Of a stretch of DNA of 64,000 bases, positions 18,227 through 28,059 are shown piece after piece. Position numbers and translations under genes: made by a program. The stretch is taken from the NCBI GenBank assembly GCA_900547775.1, contig URHW01000001.1, positions 310,001 to 374,000 on the forward strand. Direction: 5' to 3'. The notes below the pieces were generated by a model. The model was not told where the DNA came from and made no database searches. It saw nothing but the letters and a program-made list of their open reading frames with translations. Position 1 is the first letter of the stretch. Every line of letters begins with the position of its first letter. The stretch is from an uncultured Mycoplasmatota bacterium (GTDB lineage Bacteria; Bacillota_I; Bacilli_A; RF39; UBA660).

Positions 18227-19486
18227 ATGAAATTAGTTGAGTTATCAATTCGTGAATTTGAAAATTTTGCTTATAATCATCCACTTAGAAGTTACGCCCA
18301 AACGGTTAACTATGCTAAGTTAATGGGTGAGATGGGATTTTCTTATGATTATATTGGATATAAAGATGATATGGATAATATAGTTGCAGGATCACTTGTA
18401 TTAACAAAAAAGATTAAGTATGGTAAGTATGCTTATGCACCTAAGGGCTTTTTAGTTGATTATTATAATGCTAGTTTGTTTAAAGATTTTTTTAATGAGG
18501 TAGTTAGTTATTATAATAAAAAAGGATGTGCTTTTATTAAAATTAATCCAGAAATTATTATTGGTGAGTTAAATCCTAAAAGAAGTTTTGCGGCTAATTA
18601 TAACCAAAATGTTAAGATTATTGATGATTTAAAAAGTTTAGGATTTAAGAGGAGACGAGAGATTAAACCTTTGGATTTTATTTTTCCAAGAATTAGTCCG
18701 TATATTAACTTAAAAACGTATAATCGAGACAATTTATCTGATGAGGTGAAGAATATACTTAGTACTTCTACTAGCAGCGGTCTTATTTTAGAGGATGCAA
18801 GTAACAAGGATGTTTCACTTTTATATGATTATATAAAAGAAAATGCTACTGATAGTATTAATTTTTATAGGAATATGCTGAATATATTTACAGGAAATAC
18901 AGGTGCTAATGCTGAACTAGTACTTCTTAAAATTGATTATGAGGCTTGTTTAATTCAAACTCAAAGAGCCTATGAAAAAGAACTTGAGCATAATAATGAG
19001 TGTAATGAGAAGATACAAACAGATAATAATCCGGCAGTTTTAGAAGAGAAGATGGCATCTGATAGAGATTTGATTTTGATTAAACAACAAGTAGTTCAGG
19101 CAACAAATAATTTAAAGAAGCAAAAATATGAGTATATTGCTGCTGCACTGCTTATGAAATTTGAAAATAGAATTAGTATAATTGCGAGTGGATATGATAG
19201 TAAATTTATTTCGTTTAATCCTATGTTTTATATGTATGAAGCAATAATAGATAGATACAAAAATGATTATGATTTCCTTGATTTAAATGGGCTTGCTAAT
19301 TCATTTGGTCAAAGCAGTCCTTATTATAAATATAATGAAAGCAAAATTGGAATGAATCCCGATGTTTATGAATTTATCGGGGAATTTGATTATATAATTG
19401 ATGAAGGTAAATTTAGAAGAATTCAGGCAGCAGGTTTGTTATCTGAAGAATTTAAACCATCATATAGGTTAGAAAGTGAGCAATAG
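18227..19486 (+). CDS. FemX/FemAB-family aminoacyltransferase
   Basis: This 419-residue cytoplasmic enzyme resembles FemX/FemA/FemB/MurM, which add amino acids from aminoacyl-tRNA to the lipid II side chain to build peptidoglycan cross-bridges. Two GNAT-like halves are visible (SYAQTVNYAKLMGEMGF near the start; a lipid II-binding type half later with YKYNESKIGMNPDVYEFIGEF). A charged coiled-coil arm interrupts the second half at about residues 225-290, as in FemA. Which amino acid is added cannot be read. It is monocistronic and head-on to replication. Confidence 0.85.
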   Translation: MKLVELSIREFENFAYNHPLRSYAQTVNYAKLMGEMGFSYDYIGYKDDMDNIVAGSLVLTKKIKYGKYAYAPKGFLVDYYNASLFKDFFNEVVSYYNKKGCAFIKINPEIIIGELNPKRSFAANYNQNVKIIDDLKSLGFKRRREIKPLDFIFPRISPYINLKTYNRDNLSDEVKNILSTSTSSGLILEDASNKDVSLLYDYIKENATDSINFYRNMLNIFTGNTGANAELVLLKIDYEACLIQTQRAYEKELEHNNECNEKIQTDNNPAVLEEKMASDRDLILIKQQVVQATNNLKKQKYEYIAAALLMKFENRISIIASGYDSKFISFNPMFYMYEAIIDRYKNDYDFLDLNGLANSFGQSSPYYKYNESKIGMNPDVYEFIGEFDYIIDEGKFRRIQAAGLLSEEFKPSYRLESEQ

Positions 19487-19498
19487 CTTGCTTTTTTT
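19479..19498 (+). terminator. terminator after the FemX-like gene
   Basis: AGCAA and TTGCT form a short stem (19479-19492) with a 4-nt loop, followed by a run of T. It spans the stop codon of the FemX-like gene. Confidence 0.6.
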
Positions 19499-19503
19499 AG
19501 GCA

Positions 19504-19527
19504 AATAAAAAAACTCTTAACGAGTTT
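19504..19527 (-). terminator. terminator after rubrerythrin
   Basis: On the minus strand AAACTC and GAGTTT (19511-19527) pair with a 5-nt loop and lead into seven T, at the rubrerythrin stop codon. Confidence 0.75.
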
Positions 19528-20066
19528 TAGTAGTTCTCACTTTTTAGTTCGAAGAAACTTTGTGGATGATTACATACTGGACATACTTCTGGAGCATATT
19601 TTCCGATTACAACATGTCCACAATTACGGCAAATCCATATTGCATCTTCGTCTTTTGAAAATACAACTTTATTTTCTATATTATTTATTAGTTTACGATA
19701 TCTTTCTTCATGATGTTTTTCTATTTGACCAACTAATTCAAATTTTTTGGCAATATCTTCAAAGCCTTCTTCTCTTGCTGTTTTAGCAAATTCTTCATAC
19801 ATGTCTGTCCATTCGTAGTTTTCACCATTTGCCGCATCATTTAAGTTTGTTAATGTATCTGGAATGTTTCCACCGTTTAATTCTTTGAACCACATTTTAG
19901 CATGTTCTTTTTCATTATTTGCTGTTTCTTCAAAGATAGCGGCTATTTGTTCATATCCGTCTTTTCTTGCTTTTGATGCATAATATGTGTACTTGTTTCT
20001 TGCTTGACTTTCACCGGCAAATGCTGCTTGAAGATTGGCTTCTGTTTTTGTTCCTTTTAAATTCAT
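19527..20066 (-). CDS. rbr: rubrerythrin
   Basis: This 179-residue oxidative-stress protein reduces hydrogen peroxide in anaerobes. Residues 1-135 form the four-helix diiron domain, with ligands in [28 protein letters not shown] and EKHHEERY. Residues 140-179 are a rubredoxin-like FeS4 site (CRNCG and CPVCNHP). AGAGG lies 7 nt before the ATG. It stands alone between two plus-strand genes. Its presence, with no respiratory genes in the window, suggests anaerobic life. Confidence 0.97.
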   Translation of the reverse strand: MNLKGTKTEANLQAAFAGESQARNKYTYYASKARKDGYEQIAAIFEETANNEKEHAKMWFKELNGGNIPDTLTNLNDAANGENYEWTDMYEEFAKTAREEGFEDIAKKFELVGQIEKHHEERYRKLINNIENKVVFSKDEDAIWICRNCGHVVIGKYAPEVCPVCNHPQSFFELKSENY

Positions 20067-20136
20067 TTTATTACCTCTTTTCCATGCTAATTATATCATT
20101 TATATAAAGTTTATTCAAGACGCATATACTTATACT

Positions 20137-20439
20137 ATGGAAAGATTGCCTTCAGAAACCGAGTCAAAAATTGGAACTTTATTTGCCACTTTAGTTGGGT
20201 TTGCTTTAATTGATGGGTTTACGGCTTTGGAGCAGAACTCGATTGGCAACTGGTTTATGTTAGTAGGTCAGATTCTGGAGACGAATGCGGCTTTTTTACA
20301 ACAGTTTAATCAGCAAAGGCAGGTACATCAGTCAAAAATTAAAAGTGATAATGATGCTTTTGAGATGGAAAAGTTAAAGAAAATGGTTGATATCTTGCAA
20401 AGAGAGTATGAAAAACTTGCAAAAGAAAATCCGCACTAG
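20137..20439 (+). CDS. small protein of unknown function
   Basis: This is a 100-residue ORF starting MERLPSETESKIGTLF. A hydrophobic stretch (IGTLFATLVGFALIDGF) is followed by a Gln/Asn-rich segment and a C-terminal charged heptad-like helix (MEKLKKMVDILQREYEKLAKE). I do not recognise a family. There is no ribosome-binding site. A TATACT element at 20125-20130 would start RNA almost at the ATG, so a leaderless transcript is possible, though no -35 is seen. It sits head-on between rbr and typA. It may be a real small membrane-associated protein. Confidence is moderate because of the missing RBS. Confidence 0.5.
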   Translation: MERLPSETESKIGTLFATLVGFALIDGFTALEQNSIGNWFMLVGQILETNAAFLQQFNQQRQVHQSKIKSDNDAFEMEKLKKMVDILQREYEKLAKENPH

Positions 20440-20444
20440 GCAGA

Positions 20445-22244
20445 TTATCTATTTATTCTGAAACGATCTTTTGGATCTAATATTTTCTTTCTTAATCTAA
20501 TAACAGCTGGTGTAATTTCAACGTATTCATCATCATTAATGAATTCAAGTGCTTCTTCTAAAGAGAATGTTCTTGGTGGTACTAAAGCGATTGCTTCATC
20601 ACTGCTTTTACTTCTTGTATTTGACATTTCTTTATTCTTGCATGGGTTTACGTTAAGGTCGTTATCTCTGTTGTTAATACCAACAATCATACCAATGTAA
20701 ACGTCTGTTGCTGGTCCAATAATTAATTGTCCTCTATCTTGTAAGTTAAATAGTGAATATCCTAAACTCTTACCTGTTTCCATACTAACTAGTACACCAT
20801 TTTTTCTGTTTTGAATGTTTCCAGCGTATGGTTTGTATGATGAGAAACTACGCACCATGATTCCCTCACCTTTTGTTTCAGTGATGAAATTACTACGGTA
20901 TCCGATAAGTCCTCTTGTAGGTACTTCAAATTCTAAGTGAGTGTAATTTTCTTCTTGTTCTAGTTTTTGCAAAAGTCCTTTTCTTTCTTGTAAGCTGTTA
21001 ATTATTGTACTTGAGTAGTCATTTGGAGTATTTACTATAACTAATTCATAAGGCTCACATTTTTGACCGTCTATTTCTTTAAATAATACTTCTGGTTTAC
21101 TTACACATAGTTCGTAACCTTCACGTCTCATGTTTTCAAGAAGGATTGATAGGTGTAGTTCTCCTCTACCGCTTACTTTAAAGCCATCAGAGCCTTCTAG
21201 TTCTTCTACTTCTAAACCAACATTAGTTTCAAGTTCTCTTTCTAGTCTTTCTTTTAAGTGTCTAGATGTTAAGAATTTTCCACTTTGTCCAGCAAACGGT
21301 CCGTTGTTTACAACGAAGTTCATGCTTAGGGTTGGTTTTTCGATTTCAATTGGTTCTAGAGGATTAACTGTTCCTAGTTTGCATATTGTATCTCCGATTG
21401 ATATGTCTGCGCATCCAGCAATAGTTACGATATCGCCATAGTAAGCTACGTCTTTTTCGATCTTTTTAATTCCTTCGGTAACATATAATTTTGAAATTCG
21501 GAAGTTTTCAACACTACCGTCATTTTTTACAAGGGTAACTTGTTCACCATTTTTGATTTTGCCTTTATTAATACGGCCAATTCCTAAACGACCAATATAG
21601 TCGTCATAACCTAAATTTGAAATTTGAAGTTGTAAGTCGTCGTTTTCGTTTCCTTCAAATGGTTTGCATTGTTTTACGATAGTTTCTAGAAGTGGATCAA
21701 TAGTAGTGCTGTCATCATCTAGTGAATATTTAGCAATACCATCTCTTGCAGTACCATATATGATTGGGAAGTCTAATTGTTCATCACTTGCGTTAAGTTC
21801 ACAGAATAAATCGAATGTCATATTAACTACTTCTTCTGGTCTAGCGTCTTTTTTATCAATTTTGTTTATAAATAGGATTGGTTTTAAGTTATATTTTAAG
21901 GCTTCTTTTAAAACAAATCTTGTTTGAGGCATTGGACCTTCTGCAGAGTCAACAAGTAAGATTACTGTATCAACTGTTTTGATAACACGTTCTACTTCTG
22001 ATGAGAAGTCAGCATGGCCTGGAGTATCTACGATATTAATTTTGTAGTCTTTATATCTAATTGCACAGTTTTTAGAATAGATAGTTATACCTCTTTCTCT
22101 TTCTAGATCGTTACTATCCATTACGCAGTCTTTTACTTCTTCGTTTGATCTAAAAGCACCACTTTGGTTTAATAAAGCGTCTACTAAGGTGCTTTTCCCG
22201 GCATCAACGTGAGCTACTACTGCAACATTAATAATTTTTTCCAT
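20445..22244 (-). CDS. typA: ribosome-associated GTPase TypA/BipA
   Basis: This 599-residue translational GTPase helps 50S assembly at low temperature and under stress. The G domain shows [15 protein letters not shown], the switch region with [19 protein letters not shown] and [13 protein letters not shown]-like domains II, III and V and the BipA-specific C-terminus ([18 protein letters not shown], then [22 protein letters not shown]) follow. The start at 22244 is supported by AAAGAAG upstream and by the family start MEKIINVA. A longer upstream in-frame start is unlikely. Confidence 0.97.
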   Translation of the reverse strand: MEKIINVAVVAHVDAGKSTLVDALLNQSGAFRSNEEVKDCVMDSNDLERERGITIYSKNCAIRYKDYKINIVDTPGHADFSSEVERVIKTVDTVILLVDSAEGPMPQTRFVLKEALKYNLKPILFINKIDKKDARPEEVVNMTFDLFCELNASDEQLDFPIIYGTARDGIAKYSLDDDSTTIDPLLETIVKQCKPFEGNENDDLQLQISNLGYDDYIGRLGIGRINKGKIKNGEQVTLVKNDGSVENFRISKLYVTEGIKKIEKDVAYYGDIVTIAGCADISIGDTICKLGTVNPLEPIEIEKPTLSMNFVVNNGPFAGQSGKFLTSRHLKERLERELETNVGLEVEELEGSDGFKVSGRGELHLSILLENMRREGYELCVSKPEVLFKEIDGQKCEPYELVIVNTPNDYSSTIINSLQERKGLLQKLEQEENYTHLEFEVPTRGLIGYRSNFITETKGEGIMVRSFSSYKPYAGNIQNRKNGVLVSMETGKSLGYSLFNLQDRGQLIIGPATDVYIGMIVGINNRDNDLNVNPCKNKEMSNTRSKSSDEAIALVPPRTFSLEEALEFINDDEYVEITPAVIRLRKKILDPKDRFRINR

Positions 22245-22353
22245 ATAATTCACTTCTTTCAACAAACGCATAAATCATACTACAAATCAAGGTATTTTGC
22301 AAGAAAAATAGTAAATGTGAGTTTATTATGGTATACTTTTTTTAGGTGATTTT

Positions 22354-24900
22354 ATGAAAATCAGGGCTTTATTTAAGAAATATTGGGGGTATATACTGGC
22401 ATTTGTTTCGTCTTTAGTTGTTATATCTATTTTATTTTACTTGCAAGGTGTAGCACCTTTTGGCGGGAAGAGTTTACTTACGATAGATTTTTTTCATCAA
22501 TATGGGCCGATGCTTGGTGAGTTATTTGATAGGATTAAAAGTCATTCTAGTTTGCTTTATTCATTTAATATGAGTATGGGGCTTCCTTTTTATAGAAATT
22601 TCTTTAATTATTTATCTAGTCCTTTTAATGTTTTAATGCTTCTTTTTAATCATAGAGAACTACTCACTTCTTTTAGTGTTATTGTTCTAGTTAAGTTGTG
22701 TTTTAGTACCCTTTTTATGTATATGTTTTTGAAGAAGAAGGTTGGGCTTTCAAATGTACTTACTGTGTGTCTTTCACTTCTTTATAGTTTTAGCGCTTAT
22801 TTTGTAGCATATTACTGGAATATTATGTGGCTTGATGGGATGGTATTTTTGCCACTTATTGTTTATGGGTTAGAGAGAATGCTGATACAGAGAAAACCAC
22901 TTGTTTATGTTCTTAGTCTAAGTGTTATGATGTTTGCTAATTATTTTATTGCTTACATGATTTGCATTTTTCTAGTTATATATTTTATTATATTCATGGT
23001 GCAATATACTGATAAGTTTGATTTAAAGAAGATTTTATTTAAGTGTGCAATGTTTGGAATTAATAGTTTGATTGCTGCTGGGATTTGTGCATGGTTTTTG
23101 GTTCCAATGTTTAATGGACTTTCTAGCATAAGTGCGACAAGTGATATATTTCCAAGTAGTCAGTATTATGCATTTAATTTTGCAGAATTTTGGGCTGGAC
23201 ATTTTAGTGGTGTAGTGCCAACGGTGTTGAGTTCCGATGTTAGTAATGCACCTAATATTGCTTGTGGTGTTCTCTCTATTTTGGCTTTTTGGTTATTTAT
23301 ATTTGATGATAAATTAAGTCTTAAGACTAAATTTGCTTATTTGGGTGGTCTTGTAGTTTTGTTTATTAGTTTTTATATAGGACAGATTGATTTTATTTGG
23401 CATGCTTTTCATGTACCGAATGATTTGCCATTTAGATATTCTTTTGTATATAGTTTTCTGTTTGTTATTATTGCGGCTTATGGACTTCGCAGTATAAAGG
23501 ATATTAAACCTAGATATTTGATTGCTACTGCAGTTATGATGGGGTTATCTTTGCTACTTTTATATTTATATAGTTTGAAGTTTGAGAATATAACTGGTAA
23601 GATGGTTTTACTTAATGTTGTTGTCGGTATTATTTATTTCTTGTTAATTATTTTAAGTAAGTATTATTCGAATATGAAAAGGTTTGTTCCTGCTTTATTT
23701 CTAATTGTTGTTTCTTTAGAGATTGTTGGATCAATTAATACTAACTGGAATATATCTCATATATCAGAAAACTTTTATAAGGACTATAATGAGAAAAAGG
23801 ATATTTTAAGTGTTACAAAAAATGTGGATAATAAGTTTTGCCGTGGAGAGTTTACTAATATGCTTTCATTTAATGATCCATCTTGGTATGGTTATTATGG
23901 AATTACATCATTTAGTTCAATGATTTATGAGAATCTTGCAATATTACAGCATAATCTCGGACAACCTGGTAATGAAATAAATAGTTTTTATTATAAACAG
24001 AATACACCTATTTATGATTTGATAAATGATGTGTGTTATTATGTCGGTGATTTAGAAGATAAGGATAATTATACTTCTCGTGATGTTAATGGTTATACAT
24101 TAAATCGTTTTAATAGTAATGCTAGCTTGTTCTATTTTGTTAATAGTAATATTAAATTTTGGGAATATAATAATTATAATCCATTTAATGTACAGAATGA
24201 TTTTGTTAAAAGAACTACTAATATAGATGATGTACTTGAAAAAGTTGAACTTAGTAGTGGAAAAGAGTTTTATAGAGATGATGAACATATAATTATTAGA
24301 TATGAATTAAAAGAGAGTGTGGAAAATTATTATATTTATAATAATAGTAGTTATATAGACTTTATGTTAGTTGATGGAGATTTATATTATAATACTGATG
24401 ATTATAGTTATGTGTATAATTTGGAAGATATTAACATTACTTCTTATAATGATTATAATGAGAAGTATATTATTAATCACAAGAGTAACGAAAAAAAATC
24501 TTATTTGTATGTAGGTTTTAATAATTATTATGAATACGATTTTTATGTGTATAAGTTAAATCAAGAAAAGTATAATGAATTTGTTAAAAAGTTAGAATCT
24601 GTAAAAGTAAATATTGTAGATTTTAAAGAAGACGTTATTAACTTAAATGTTTCAAGTAAGGAAGGAACTATTTATTCTTCTATTCCATATGATGACGGAT
24701 GGCATGTTTATATTAATGGAAAAGAAATAAGTAAATTTAGAATTGGAAATGCTTTTTTAGGATTTGATGTTCTGGATGGTGATAATGATATTAAACTTGT
24801 TTATAAAATACCATATTTGGGGCTAGGTTTGTTTATAAGTTGTTCTTCAGTAATTTTGCTTTCTTTAGAGATTTATTTATTAAGAAAAAAGTCACATTAA
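22354..24900 (+). CDS. yfhO: YfhO-family membrane glycosyltransferase-like protein
   Basis: This 848-residue protein has about a dozen membrane helices in residues 1-460, then an extracellular beta-rich domain, and a final helix near 825-843. The first loop contains DFFHQYGPM and later AYFVAYYWNIMWLDGM, typical of YfhO proteins, which have a GT-C fold. In Bacillus and Listeria relatives, YfhO-type proteins take part in glycosylating lipoteichoic acid or wall polymers from undecaprenyl-linked sugars. That role is known for the family; here it is inferred. An AGGTG site precedes the ATG. It is head-on to replication. Confidence 0.88.
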   Translation: MKIRALFKKYWGYILAFVSSLVVISILFYLQGVAPFGGKSLLTIDFFHQYGPMLGELFDRIKSHSSLLYSFNMSMGLPFYRNFFNYLSSPFNVLMLLFNHRELLTSFSVIVLVKLCFSTLFMYMFLKKKVGLSNVLTVCLSLLYSFSAYFVAYYWNIMWLDGMVFLPLIVYGLERMLIQRKPLVYVLSLSVMMFANYFIAYMICIFLVIYFIIFMVQYTDKFDLKKILFKCAMFGINSLIAAGICAWFLVPMFNGLSSISATSDIFPSSQYYAFNFAEFWAGHFSGVVPTVLSSDVSNAPNIACGVLSILAFWLFIFDDKLSLKTKFAYLGGLVVLFISFYIGQIDFIWHAFHVPNDLPFRYSFVYSFLFVIIAAYGLRSIKDIKPRYLIATAVMMGLSLLLLYLYSLKFENITGKMVLLNVVVGIIYFLLIILSKYYSNMKRFVPALFLIVVSLEIVGSINTNWNISHISENFYKDYNEKKDILSVTKNVDNKFCRGEFTNMLSFNDPSWYGYYGITSFSSMIYENLAILQHNLGQPGNEINSFYYKQNTPIYDLINDVCYYVGDLEDKDNYTSRDVNGYTLNRFNSNASLFYFVNSNIKFWEYNNYNPFNVQNDFVKRTTNIDDVLEKVELSSGKEFYRDDEHIIIRYELKESVENYYIYNNSSYIDFMLVDGDLYYNTDDYSYVYNLEDINITSYNDYNEKYIINHKSNEKKSYLYVGFNNYYEYDFYVYKLNQEKYNEFVKKLESVKVNIVDFKEDVINLNVSSKEGTIYSSIPYDDGWHVYINGKEISKFRIGNAFLGFDVLDGDNDIKLVYKIPYLGLGLFISCSSVILLSLEIYLLRKKSH

Positions 24901-24918
24901 TGCATGTGGCTTATTTTT
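24883..24918. terminator. bidirectional terminator between yfhO and the lipid kinase gene
   Basis: AAGTCACAT / ATGTGGCTT (24889-24897 and 24904-24912) form a 9-bp stem with a 6-nt loop and A/T runs on both sides, serving two convergent genes. Confidence 0.8.
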
Positions 24919-25834
24919 TGTTAACAAATATTTTATCAATGTTTTTCTTTGGCATCATAATTTTAAAATCATGAATATTTGAAATATCATATTTTAAGAC
25001 TGCTCTATCTAATTTTTCTCCGTCTATGCACCAGGCTTTTTTAGGATAATCTTCAAATTCAAGTTCTATATGATTTGTACGATAGAATTCTAGTCCTGAT
25101 ACTTTCGTAACATCTAGTGTAAGTAACATTGTAAATGTTCTGATAATATCTATTCTTTTTCTGAAATTACAAAATAGTACTTCAAATGTATCATCATCTA
25201 ATTTTACATCTTTATAGAAGTTATTTATTCCTGCTATTCTATTTGCATTAGAAATAAGCATGAATGAATAGTAACCAGTCTTCTCTATACCATTTACTTT
25301 GTATGATAATTTATATAATTTTGTCGGACTAAAGAAGTCTTTTACACCTTCAATAAGATATGCTAAATATCCCCATTTTTTCTTTAATGTACGGCTAGTT
25401 TGATATGGAATATGCATGAATTTGCCAAAGCCAGCAACATATACAAATGGTTGTCCATTAATGATACAGATATCCATTTCTTTGATTACACCGTTTAGTA
25501 GTAATGATAGATTTCTTTTGATGTCTTTTCCGTAGCCAAACATTACACCTACGTCATTGGTTGTTCCTACAGGAATATGAGCTAACACTAGTCTATCTTT
25601 TCTCTGTAAGTTTCCAGTTACGGCTTCATTGAACGTACCATCGCCACCCATTGAAATAACTAAGTCACATTTATCTAGATGACTAATGATTTCTTTAGCA
25701 TGGCCTCTATATTCTGTACCAATGAATCTTGCAGAATATCCGTGTTTTTCTAATATTATTTTATATTCTTTTAAATGTTTCGTTTTTAATGTATGCCCAC
25801 TATTGGGATTATAAATTACTACACATGATTTCAT
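24911..25834 (-). CDS. diacylglycerol kinase family lipid kinase
   Basis: This 307-residue soluble kinase is of the DagK/YegS/LCB5 fold. It shows YNPNSG near the N-terminus, the GGDGTFNEAVTG nucleotide loop near residue 80 and PVGTTNDVG, all hallmarks. The second domain holds WCIDGEKL. In Firmicutes the related DgkB phosphorylates diacylglycerol left over from lipoteichoic acid synthesis, which would fit with yfhO beside it. The substrate is inferred. The ATG at 25834 is preferred to a GTG at 25843. The upstream site is weak. Confidence 0.9.
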   Translation of the reverse strand: MKSCVVIYNPNSGHTLKTKHLKEYKIILEKHGYSARFIGTEYRGHAKEIISHLDKCDLVISMGGDGTFNEAVTGNLQRKDRLVLAHIPVGTTNDVGVMFGYGKDIKRNLSLLLNGVIKEMDICIINGQPFVYVAGFGKFMHIPYQTSRTLKKKWGYLAYLIEGVKDFFSPTKLYKLSYKVNGIEKTGYYSFMLISNANRIAGINNFYKDVKLDDDTFEVLFCNFRKRIDIIRTFTMLLTLDVTKVSGLEFYRTNHIELEFEDYPKKAWCIDGEKLDRAVLKYDISNIHDFKIMMPKKNIDKIFVNKK

Positions 25835-25880
25835 TTTCTTCACCGCTTTAATTATATCTATCCTTTATTTTTATGTCAAA

Positions 25881-25902
25881 TAAAAAAGTATCAGAGGATA
25901 CT
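25881..25902 (-). terminator. terminator after tRNA-Cys
   Basis: AGTATC / GATACT form a 6-bp stem (25887-25902) with a 4-nt loop, followed on the minus strand by six T, just past the tRNA 3' end. Confidence 0.75.
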
Positions 25903-25913
25903 TCATATATAAA

Positions 25914-25987
25914 TGGAGGGGCCTACCGGATTTGAACCGGTGCTCAGGGAGTTGCAGTCCCTTGCCTTACCACTTGGCTAAAGCCCC
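25914..25987 (-). tRNA. trnC: tRNA-Cys (anticodon GCA)
   Basis: The minus strand folds as a 74-nt tRNA. The acceptor GGGGCTT pairs with AGGCCCC, the D loop has AGTGGTAAGGC, the anticodon stem GGGA/TCCC holds CTGCAAC with anticodon GCA, and the T arm is CCGGTTCAAATCCGG. The discriminator is U, normal for tRNA-Cys, and CCA is encoded. It is a single tRNA with its own terminator. Confidence 0.95.
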
Positions 25988-26031
25988 GTACAAGAAAGAT
26001 TATACCAGATATGGATAACCTTTTCAATAAA

Positions 26032-27627
26032 TTAAGTTAAATTTAGGAAATATTTGCTACTTCTAGTTTGAATTAGTATTTCTTTTCCTTCGGAATTTGC
26101 TACTTCATTCTGTACAGTGATGAAAACTGTATTTTTTACATAAGCATTTGTTTTAGTTGTTCCATTATAAGTATATGTTTTATCATTGCTTTTGTATCTT
26201 ATTTTTAATAATTTATCAAATAAAGAGTTATATTTGTTTGAATTAAAAGTGTTAATTATCGGCAATGTGCTGTCTAGGTCTGCTTCGTACGTTACAACAA
26301 GTAGTTTTTGCAGAGCACTATTTTCAGTTTTTTCGACCCCAATATAAGTTTTACATTCATTATTTGTGCAATTTTCATATTCGTATTCATAATATGGAAC
26401 AATTTTAGCGCTTTTAATTATTATATAAGACTTGTTATATGTAGTTTCACCTAGATACATTATTTCATTATAATTTTTATTTTCTTCAATTACTTCTTTA
26501 TCAACATTTTTAGCTTTTACTCTGAATTTAGCATATTCGTATGTATAATTATTTTCTGAATCTATTGATACGGAGTTTAAAATATTTAATTTAAATGATT
26601 TTGTACTTGTCTTTTTAGAAATCGGAAATATAAGTGTTACTCTTTCTTCTTTATCTTTTGATACTACACTACCATTATAGGCTTTCCCAAAGTCTATGAA
26701 GTAATCTTTTAATGTGTTTTTAAAATATATTTTGTTACTTCCATATGATAGATACACTTCATCTTTGTTTAGAATTTTTTCTTTGCCAATACTTTTTAAA
26801 GATAAATCAACGATAACATACTTTTCATTATTATTAATTAAATTTCCATTGTAGTCGTATTCTGTAATGTAAGATTTATTTACTTTTATTTGTAGGCCAT
26901 TTACGACAACTGCTTTTCCGGCGCGGTGTGTTGGATTAATATTAATGTTTACTATTATGATTATTAGGAGAATTGCGCCTAAAGTTCCACCTATGATGGT
27001 GAAAATAAATTTGTGCTCTAGTATGTAGTACTTTAATTCGCGAATAATTCTTCTTGCTTTTCGTTCATACTTATAGGTGTCTGTTCCAAGAACAAATTCA
27101 AACTCCTCGTTATCCTCCGCAGAAATTTCTAGTTCTTTTAGATCTTTGCTAAAGTTAAATTTTTTTATATCAAAACCTATACCTCTTATAATATACATTA
27201 TGATAAAGTAATAGTTTGGAAATGATAGTATAAGATAAATATCTCTTAGAGCTCTTGATGTTTTTTGAGACATGGTTGCATCACTTAGTGAAGTTATTGT
27301 ATTAGATGCAATTATTAAAAGGATAAATATTAATATATAATATGCTGAGGTAAGTATGTAAAATGTGAATGGTTTCTGTTTGCGGCGCATTAAGACAACC
27401 ATTATTATTGAAAATGCGATAACTAAGATAGTTGAAATAATAAATAATGGGGATACATAGTTTGACGCGGTGCCTTCGATAACTCTTATGTTGTTAGTTG
27501 TATAATCACCAAAAAAAGTCACTAAATTTCCGAATTTATTAGTGATAAAAAGAATTATTACACAAAGAATTATGTGAATAATTTTAAAGTTTTTTATTAA
27601 AAATGCGTAAGGCTTCTTAAATACCAT
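26032..27627 (-). CDS. membrane protein of unknown function with extracellular domain
   Basis: This 531-residue protein has four hydrophobic helices in residues 15-150, a charged cytoplasmic stretch (about 155-200), one more helix near 208-228, and then about 300 residues rich in beta strands, predicted to be outside the cell. That last region (INPTHRAGKAVVVNGLQIKVNKSYITEY..., KYVIVDLSLKS) loosely resembles DUF4352-like immunoglobulin folds, but the match is weak. No catalytic motif is seen. It heads a run of minus-strand genes, between tRNA-Cys and tmRNA, that look envelope-related. AGGAGA lies before the ATG. Confidence 0.75.
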   Translation of the reverse strand: MVFKKPYAFLIKNFKIIHIILCVIILFITNKFGNLVTFFGDYTTNNIRVIEGTASNYVSPLFIISTILVIAFSIIMVVLMRRKQKPFTFYILTSAYYILIFILLIIASNTITSLSDATMSQKTSRALRDIYLILSFPNYYFIIMYIIRGIGFDIKKFNFSKDLKELEISAEDNEEFEFVLGTDTYKYERKARRIIRELKYYILEHKFIFTIIGGTLGAILLIIIIVNININPTHRAGKAVVVNGLQIKVNKSYITEYDYNGNLINNNEKYVIVDLSLKSIGKEKILNKDEVYLSYGSNKIYFKNTLKDYFIDFGKAYNGSVVSKDKEERVTLIFPISKKTSTKSFKLNILNSVSIDSENNYTYEYAKFRVKAKNVDKEVIEENKNYNEIMYLGETTYNKSYIIIKSAKIVPYYEYEYENCTNNECKTYIGVEKTENSALQKLLVVTYEADLDSTLPIINTFNSNKYNSLFDKLLKIRYKSNDKTYTYNGTTKTNAYVKNTVFITVQNEVANSEGKEILIQTRSSKYFLNLT

Positions 27628-27689
27628 ATGTGTCTCCTATTGTTAAGTTAATTTTAACACAAAAAGAAAAGAAATTAAATCTATTTCTT

Positions 27690-28016
27690 TTATGAATTTT
27701 TATTTACGATTAATTGTCCTTCTCTTAGATATATTGTACTATTATTTTTAAGAAGTTCATTTTCGGTTGTTTCAAAAGTATTTGCAACTAAAGCTAAAGT
27801 GTCGCCATCTTTTGTTATATAATAAGAGAATTCATTTTTAGGTACCATTATAACTTGATTTGGATATATGAATTCGTTTAGATCTAGACCATTTAATGCT
27901 GCTAAAAGAGATGGATTGACGTTATAATTTTTGGCTATTTGGTATAAATTGTCGCCTCTTTTAATAGTGTAGTATTCATAGTAAATTTCATCATCTTGTT
28001 TTCTGTAGTTTAACAT
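27690..28016 (-). CDS. small protein with two LysM domains
   Basis: This 108-residue protein consists of little but two LysM peptidoglycan-binding repeats. The first is YTIKRGDNLYQIAKNYNVNP through YPNQVIMVP (about 16-59). The second is YITKDGDTLALVANTFETT through EGQLIV (about 65-104). There is no signal peptide or membrane helix, so it may stay inside the cell, for example in a mother cell during sporulation as with SafA-type LysM proteins, or be exported by another route. That is inference. GGAAGTG precedes the ATG. Confidence 0.85.
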   Translation of the reverse strand: MLNYRKQDDEIYYEYYTIKRGDNLYQIAKNYNVNPSLLAALNGLDLNEFIYPNQVIMVPKNEFSYYITKDGDTLALVANTFETTENELLKNNSTIYLREGQLIVNKNS

Positions 28017-28059
28017 TTTATCACTTCCTAATATAGGTTATTCTTATTAGGGAGTTTTG

